Source: Cranoglanis bouderius
Taxonomy: Eukaryota; Chordata; Actinopteri; Siluriformes; Cranoglanididae
Reading direction: 5' to 3'
Length of the DNA stretch: 64,000 nucleotides
Assembly: GCA_023630585.1 (NCBI GenBank)
Contig: CM042540.1
Span: forward strand, 17,638,574-17,702,573
The notes under the pieces: generated by a model
What the model was told of the DNA's origin: nothing
The model's database searches: none
Seen by the model: only the letters and a program-made list of their open reading frames with translations
Translations under genes and position numbers: made by a program
Shown here: piece by piece, positions 49,601 through 58,600 of the stretch
Layout: every line of letters begins with the position of its first letter
How positions within the stretch are numbered: position 1 is the stretch's first letter

Positions 49601-52600
49601 ATACGTCAAAGATCATGCCCTAAAAACTGTAACTATTTAAATGTAATATATTTCAACAGATACAACAACCACAAACCACATTGTGTGTTCTATGAAGTGA
49701 ATAGAAAGCCATACTGGCTTTAGCTTGACAATTTGTTAGAGGGGCTTAAATAAAACATTTATTTAAATTAGAATAAAAAAATACCAGGAACAAGAAAACT
49801 TTCATTTAAATGGAGAAAAATGGATAAGAGTGTAAAAGATTAAAGTTATACAATTACAATATTGTCTTCTGATAATTTTTTTTTTGTTTAAAAAAGAAAC
49901 TTTAACTTCTGTGGTTTACTGCTCTGTCTGTGGCCATCTAAAATGATTAGAGATGTACTGATCTAATACTGAGCATCACTATCCATGCTGATTTTACACA
50001 TTTTCCGATCCAATCCACAGATGCATTCTTCCATAGAGCATAACCTGCCAATAAAAGCTCAGTTACTAAGAGGATGTCACTGTTAGATCAGCATTGGGCA
50101 TTAGCTAATACTCAGAGCTCTAATGTACAGCCGTGGCCAAAAGTTTTGAGAATGACACAAATATTAATTTTTACAAATTCTGCTGCCTCAGTTTTTATGA
50201 TGGCAATTTGCATATACTCCAGAATGTTATGAAGAGTGATCAGATGAATTGCAATTAATTTCAAAGTCCCTCTTTGCCATGAAAATGAACTTAATCCCCA
50301 AAAAACACGTCCACTGCATTTCAGCCCTTCCACAAAAGGACCAGCTGACATCATGTCAGTGATTCTCTGGTTAACACAGGTGAGAGTGTTAACGAGGACA
50401 AGGCTGGAGATCACTCTGTCATGCTGATTGAGTTAGAATAACAGACTGGAAGATTTAAAAGGAGGGTGGTGCTTGAAATTATTGTTCTTCCTCTGTTAAC
50501 TATGGTTACCTGCAAGGAAACACGTGCAGCCATCATTGCTTTGCACAAAAAGGGATTCACAGGCAAGGATATTGCTGCTAGTAAGATTGCACCTAAATCA
50601 ACCATTTATCGGATCATCAAGACCTTCAAGGAGAGAGGTTCAACTGTTGTGAAGAAGGCTTCAGGGCACCCAAGAAAGTCCAGCAAGCGCCAGGACTGTC
50701 TCCTAAAGTTGATTCAGCTGCGGGATCGGGGCACCACCAGTGCAGAGCTTGCTCAGGAATGGCGGCAGGTAGGTGTGAGTGCGTCTGCACGCACAGTAAG
50801 GTGAAGACTTTTGGAGGATGGCCTGGTGTCAAGAAGGGCAGCAAAGAAGCCACTTCTCTCTAGGAAAAACATCAGGGACAGACTGCTATTCTGCAAAAAG
50901 TACACGGATTGGACTGCTGAGGACTGGGGTAATGTCATTTTATCTGATGAATCCCCTTTCCGATCATTTGGGGCATCTGGAAAAAAAGCTTGTCCGGAGA
51001 AGAAAAGGTGAGCGCTACCATCAGTCCTGTGTCATGCCAACAGTAAAGCATCCTGAGACCACTCGTGTGGGGTTGCTTCTCAGCCAAGGGAGTGGGCTCA
51101 CTCACAATTTTGCCTAAGAACACAGTCATGAATAAAGAATGGTACAAAAACATCCTCAAAGAGCAACTTCTTCCAACCATCCAAGAACAGTTTGGTGATG
51201 GACAATGCCTTTTCCAGCCTGATGGGGCACCTTGCCACAAAGCAAAAGTGATAAAGAAGTGGCTCGGGGAACAAAACATCGACATTTTGGGTCCATGGCC
51301 AGGAAACTCCCCAGACCTAAATCCCATTGAGAATTTGTGGTCAATCCTCAAGAGGCGGGTGGACTAACAAAAACCCACAAACTCTGACAAACTCCAAGCA
51401 TTGATTATGCAAGAATGGGCTGCCATCAGTCAGGATGTGGCCCAGAAGTTGATTGACAGCATGCCAGGGCGAATTGCAGAGGTCTTGAAAAAGAAGGGTC
51501 AACACTGCAAATATTGACTCTTTGCATAAACTTCATGTAATTGTCAATAAAAGTCATTGACACTTATGAAATGCTTGTGATTATACTTCAGTAACAGTTA
51601 GTAACATCTGACAAAAAGATCTAAAAACACTGAAGCAGTAGACTTTGTAAAAATTAATATTTGTGTCATTCTCAAAACTTTTGGCCACAGCTGTAGGTAT
51701 TGTATTCAAAATGGAAAAACTGGGATTGGTACATCGCTAAAAATTGCATTGATGTTTTGCAATTGATGTACAAAACAATTTAACCTTGTTTGGATGTGCA
51801 TGGTCTAACAGTCTAAGTGTCCTAGATGCAATGCAAGTATGTACTTATGCCTAAATTTGCCTGAGACACTAGGCAGCATGTGAAGGGACCTGAAGGTCTC
51901 ACAGGCTCTTAGCTCATTCACCCTGCAGTGCACTTTGACTTTGATAGGACAAAAGCTAAACGGATACAGCCTCCCGACACTCACTCCCCACTGGCACCAG
52001 GCGCCAGTACAGACGCATCTTCACACAGACAGCATGGCGACATCACCCTTAATGGCCCTTATCTTAATCTGCTTTAAAAGCATCTTGCGTTTCTCTGAGA
52101 TCTTTTCACCTCTGCAAACCAACATTTAATAAGTGCCTCCCCCCTCAGTTGTTTCCAGTTTATTTCTCCTATGGTCGAGCCAGACGATGAGGTGCTCTGT
52201 GGTTTAATGGGGTCAAAACTACTACAAACCACAGCTCATGGAGTAAGGTGAAAGGTATGTGCGTGCATCTGAATTGGTGAACCAGTACACAGTCTTACAA
52301 ATGCATGCATAACAAAAAACACACGCACACATACACACAGGTTGTTGCATCTGACAAAGTGATAGAAATCATGTAGAAAGGCGTCTGGAAACAGACGGTA
52401 ATCTAGGCTATTTCTCAGATGGGACTTTGAGGCTCCAGAACATCCAAAGACTCAAAGGCTCAAAAGAATCCCCAGGCTGCTCAGTTTTCTGATTAAATAT
52501 TAATCCACATGAAGAAGTCATGTATAATCATTGAAAACCATAATATACTACTAAACCATATCCAAACTTAAAATGCAAAAACATGCACTTTAGCTATAAC

Positions 52601-55600
52601 AAATCATGCATGTCTACATATGGATACATTTAAGAAAGTCACACATTCATTTAAAGGAGACATTGTGACCAGCAGTTTGAATGAAAATCAATTATTCATG
52701 GTAAAGACATAACAAACAAAGGAGAACAAAGAATTTATCAATGGAAGCCTATAAGTGAGCTTGTTAGCTGAAAGTTGATACAGGCAGGAAAAATCCTGGT
52801 CTGTGCACTGTGGTTTGTGTAGTATCCATTATACACTAGAATTGCCTATTAGTGGCTAAGTGGCAAACAAAGCCTCCTTGACATCTACTACTGAATTTTA
52901 AAACGAGTGCCTCAGGTGTCACTTTATGGCTGTTCAAGGGACACGTCAAGCAGCGAGTGCAGCTATGTATGTGAATGGAAGAAAAAAAAAAAGAAGGAGA
53001 AAGAGAAAGAAAAACAGTCAGGGCTTAAACTGTGGTCTCTAACACCTCCCAGTGGTGAGTGCACACAGCTATGGGTACAACGCTCATCAGTTAACCGAAG
53101 TAAAATGTTTCAAGATCTAATTCACAAGAAACCTCAAATAGAGCATGGAGTCTCGAACTTTACCTTGTAGGATGGCAGGAAGCAGAGCACTCCTCGGCTC
53201 ACCGTCTGGCACACTTTCAGCAGCAGTGCACCCACCTCATCCTGGAAGGTGAAGGTCTCTGTGTGCTGGAATGTGGCGCATAGCCTATGGCCGTGAGGAC
53301 CTGCTCCAATAGTGCCAACCCATACCTGAAACATTTCATGCCATTGTTCAAAAACTCACAACCATTTATAATGAACATTTTAATGTTTTAAGGCAAACAC
53401 TCAGCTAATCTAGTTTGTTACTGAGCAGATGAAACAAAGCCAAACGTGTCTAAATACTAAAAGCACCCAATCGTCAGCCCTTCTCATACAGCCATGAGAT
53501 TTACCGTATATAGTGTCTTTTTTCATTTTTATCATATCAGTCATCCTTAATGTAATAGACTGATATTACCTATCGATTATGTTTCATACCTATTGATTAT
53601 GTTTCCTATTTTTTCCTGAAACTTACACTCATGCAGTTATTATGGAATCATGCTGTATTATGAAGTATATTAAGAGTTTTAAAAAAAAATCACTTATTTA
53701 TACTGAATGATTTTCTTTTACCAGAATGATCACAGGCATTTTCATTGAATGTACCATTATTTGTCTTTGAATGTACAATTATTTTTCACTGAATGTACCA
53801 TTATGTACTGCCCATTTCAATACTAATAAAAAAAGATCAGGAAAACAGGCTTGTTGTGAAATGTAAATCTGACATGCTATAGCAAGTAATGTACGGCACT
53901 TCCCTCATCTTACTAAAGTAGTTATTGGAATGGCCACTTTCACCCCTACTTCACTAATTTTTAAGTAACAGCATTTTCACTTGAGTACAGTTTTTAGCTA
54001 CATTACTCACCAGGATGTACTAACCTGAGATTTGCTGACAACATGGCTGGCCTCCAGCTGGATGGAGAATTTGAGGCCCAGCTCAGAAGAGAAGGACGTC
54101 ATGGGTGAGAGGGTACCAGAAGTGAGCACTATACTGTGTACTGCTGTGCTCAGATCAGAGAATGCCTGCCAGCACACACATACACTGTTATCATGAACTG
54201 CATATACACAGGCCACTAATGATATAGACACTGATTATTTTTCCTTTTTTCCTGCAATGATATGTGGAAGAAATTAAAAACAAAACAGGCTGGATTTTGA
54301 AAAAAAACTTTAGTATTGTTGCTGCTCAGGGTCAGGCACTCACCACAGCAGGGTTAAGACACCAGAAGCTGAGTTTGTGCACAAGGGTTTTAGTGCGGAC
54401 AGTCTGGCGGCGACGGCGTGGCCGGGCAAAAAAGCCCTGGGCATCAGGCACATCCTCCTGGGTAGTCCAAACATAACTCTGCTGCAGAGCCACACGGTAG
54501 TCATCCGCAAACCTACACACATGCGCGCACACACACACAAGAACTTGGCACAGAGCAGTTTCAAGCATATACACTTATGAGAGCTGTGATTAGCTTTGGC
54601 ATCAATAGACTGCCTTGGTTGTAATAAGAAAACAGAAAAAAGACAATGCAGGATTATAAAGTTATGCCACGAAGGTTTTTACAATTGTCTTCCTAAAACA
54701 GAATTTGGCACAAATAGCTGCCAATGGCTATTAGGATTTTGGTTCTAGCTCATGTTCCCCAAACTTGAGGGACAGCTGGAACGATCACAGTGATGACCCT
54801 AAAAGCACATTAAAAGGTCACAGTAGAAGCAATCGCATCATAAAATACAGTCCACAACAATGAATTTACCAAATTAAACATGGAAGAAGTGCTAGGATTA
54901 ACACTGCCTCTTTGTCTGATTAGTTGTGTAGTCAACTAAAAAAAAAAATCAGCAAATTTTTAAATTTCATCAGTGATAATGACAAGTAAAAATGAAATAA
55001 TTTGAAATGAACATGATTTGAGTTTCAAAATTAAAATGAATAATTAAACACACTGTTGACAATAAGACAAATGAAATGAATTATCATAAGGATGTTACCA
55101 ATGAACTTTATAAAAAAAAAAATTAAAAAAAAAAAAAACCATGAAGTCAGCATACTATAATGACAGAATTACAAAATACGGCTGTTCATTTATCGTGCTG
55201 AAAAAATGCTTGTACTGGTCAATACCTGAAAACTTGAACTTAAACAATGCATAGGTTGAGAAGGATTGTTGTTTTCATTGAAGAGAACCTTAATGGAAAT
55301 TGCTTTTTAATTATTCATCATTTGCTTGAGTATACTGTGTCACGTGTTCATATTCAAAAGCGACCAGTGATAAACAGTGCTGCAAGTGCCAATAGCTTAT
55401 TTTGGTACCAATCTTGAACAGGTACCAAAAACCATATGCCTGGAAACTTTGGTATTTTCGTGCAGTGGAAAAAGGCCCTAAATGTTTAGAGTAAATAAAA
55501 TGTGAGCCAGATATTATTTCAGGACCTTCCAAAAAAAAAAAAATAATAATATTTTTTTTTATTTATTTTTTTAAACACAAAAAAACAATGCATCAGTTGC

Positions 55601-58600
55601 ATGGATGCATCTACTATGATTTGGAGACAAAGCTTATCCAAACTGCACTCAGTTTATGTAAGGGATAATGACCTGCAGTTTTGACGAAACAGGAATCCCA
55701 ACACCATAAAAAGGCTCTTGAGCACAGTCTGAGTGTTGGAGCTGATGGTGGGAACCTGTACAGTTTGCTCTCTCCCATTCACCAGCCCGACCCGTTCTTC
55801 CTTCTCCAGCACTGCCTCAAAATGCTTCTGCTCAGCAAGTAAACACAAACACACACAAATATAAATATTATTTTCTGCATGGTGGAATGTAAGAAAACAA
55901 TTAATATTAGAATGGAGTATGTTGAAGGTAGACTGAAAGCAACACTCTTTGGAATGGGATACCTGAAGCACAGGAAACGTGTCAGCTGTTATGCCAAGAC
56001 CATGGAAGATGTCCAGAACTTCCTTCCCAGTCCACACCTTATAGGCAGTCTCATAATCCCTGTCTTGCAAAGTACTGGAGCTTTCTTGTATCCAGCTGCA
56101 CACACATATCCACACATCATTTGTCAGATGAATTTGACACCAGTTTAGGTTTTACAGCCTTGTCAAATCAAATGCCTAATGCCTAATCAAAGACATAATG
56201 GATATAAGCACTATATGGAGATCTTAAGTGATTGAAGAATGATGTCCTAATTTGTCCTGCTATTAACACCACGTCTCATGAGATGATACACAAGAATTTT
56301 TCAATAGAAAACAAGTTGTCTCTGCTCACTAGTCGATAAAAGAATGATAAATTAACTTCTACATGATGCAACCTGCCCCCATGCACCTTTTTAAATAGTT
56401 TTGTCCACCATCATAGGCTCCATTTACCCCTTTTTATCAAGTTACATCCTGTACAAACCATTAGCCACAAGGGAGTTAGCAAAGAGATCATATTTAGATA
56501 GCTTTATAGCCTATGTGAGGAAACAAAGACAATGTACTTGAGCAGGCTGCAGCAAAAGGCCAGAAGAGGCTCATGGTGATTCTGGCGGATGTTATATTTC
56601 AGCATGGCCTCAAGATCCTCACGGGCCTCCCGCAACTGAGCCTGGTTTAAGGTGAAGCTGGCAGACTCGCGGGCACAATCCTCAATGTTATGAGCCTCAT
56701 CCAGCACCACAATCTGCCCCTTTAGATTGATGTCCATCTGTGGAGAGGATGGGAGCTATCATTTTCAGTAAAGATTAGAAAAGGCTCGGAATAAACAGGA
56801 TTTACGCATGCAAAATGGTATCTGATTGATCACCTTTGCAATAAAAATTGTATTGCCTTATTCATTAATAAGAACTACGTGTTGCACTCTCTAAAATACA
56901 GGTGCATCTCAATAAATTAGAATGTCGTGGAAAAGTTCATTTATTTCAGTAATTCAACTCAAATTGTGAAACTCGTGTATTAAATAAATTCAATGCACAC
57001 AGACTGAAGTAGTTTAAGTCTTTGGTTCTTTTAATTGTGATGATTTTGGCTCACATTTAACAAAAACCCACCAATTCACTATCTCAACAAATTAGAATAT
57101 TTCATAAGACCAATAAAAAAAACATTTTTAGTGAATTGTTGGCCTTCTGGAAAGTATGTTCATTTACTGTACATGTACTTAATACTTGGTAGGGGCTCCT
57201 TTTGCTTTAATCACTGCCTCAATTCAGTGCGGCATGGAGGTGATCATTTTGTGGCACTGCTGAGGTGGTATGGAAGCCCAGGTTTCTTTGACAGTGGCCT
57301 TCAGCTCATCTGCATTTTTTGGTCTCCTGTTTCTCATTTTCCTCTTGACAATACCCCATAGATTCTCTATGGGGTTCAGGTCTGGTGAGTTTGCTGGCCA
57401 GTCAAGCACACCAACACCATGGTCATTTAACCAACTTTTGGTGCTCTTGGCAGTGTGGGCAGGTGCCAAATCCTGCTGGAAAATGAAATCAGCATCTTCA
57501 AAAAGCTGGTCAGCAGAAGGAAGCATGAAGTGCTCCAAAATTTCTTGGTAAATGGATGCAGTGACTTTGGTTTTCAAAAAACACAATGGACCAACACCAG
57601 CAGATGACATTGCACCCCAAATCATCACAGACTGTGGAAACTTAACACTGGACTTCAAGCAACTTGGGCTATGAGCTTCTCCACCCTTCCTCCAGACTCT
57701 AGGACCTTGGTTTCCAAATGAAATACAAAACTTGCTCTCATCTGAAAAAAGGACTTTGGACCACTGGGCAACAGTCAGTTCTTCTTCTCCTTAGCCCAGG
57801 TAAGATGCCTCCGACGTTGTCTGTGGTTCAGGAGTGGCTTAACTAGAGGAATACGACAACTGTAGCCAAATTCCTTGACACGTCTGTTTGTGGTGGCTCT
57901 TGATGCCTTGACCCCAGCCTCAGTCCATTCCTTGTGAAGTTCACTCAAATTCTTGAATCGATTTTGCTTGACAATCCTCATAAGGCTGCGGTTCTCTCGG
58001 TTGGTTGTGCATCTTTTTCTTCCACAATTTTTCCTTCCACTCAACTTTCTGTTAACATGCTTGGATACAGCACTCTGTGAACAGCCAGCTTCTTTGGCAA
58101 TGAATGTTTGTGGCTTACCTAGTGAACCAAACTGAGAGACCATTTTGAAGGCTCAGGAAACCTTTGCAGGTGTTTTGAGTTGATTAGCTGATTGGCATGT
58201 CACCATATTCTAATTTGTTGAGATAGTGAATTGGTGGGTTTTTGTTAAATGTAAACCAAAATCATCACAATTAAAAGAACCAAAGACTTAAACTACTTCA
58301 GTCTGTGTGCATTGAATTTATTTAATACACGAGTTTCACAATTTGAGTTGAATTACTGAAATAAATGAACTTTTTCATGACATTCTAATTTATTGAGATG
58401 CACCTGTATATTTATGATTTCTCGAAAACTATTATAAATTATTATATACTAATATTAATACAAATATTATAGCACAGGTGACCTGCTTATAGTAGGACAT
58501 ACATACATAGTATCAAATGGTGTATTATGGTTATTTCATATAGATTCCTACAGGCTCCTGGTCTGACTGGGAAAGAAACTCACACTCTCCCGGATAAGGG

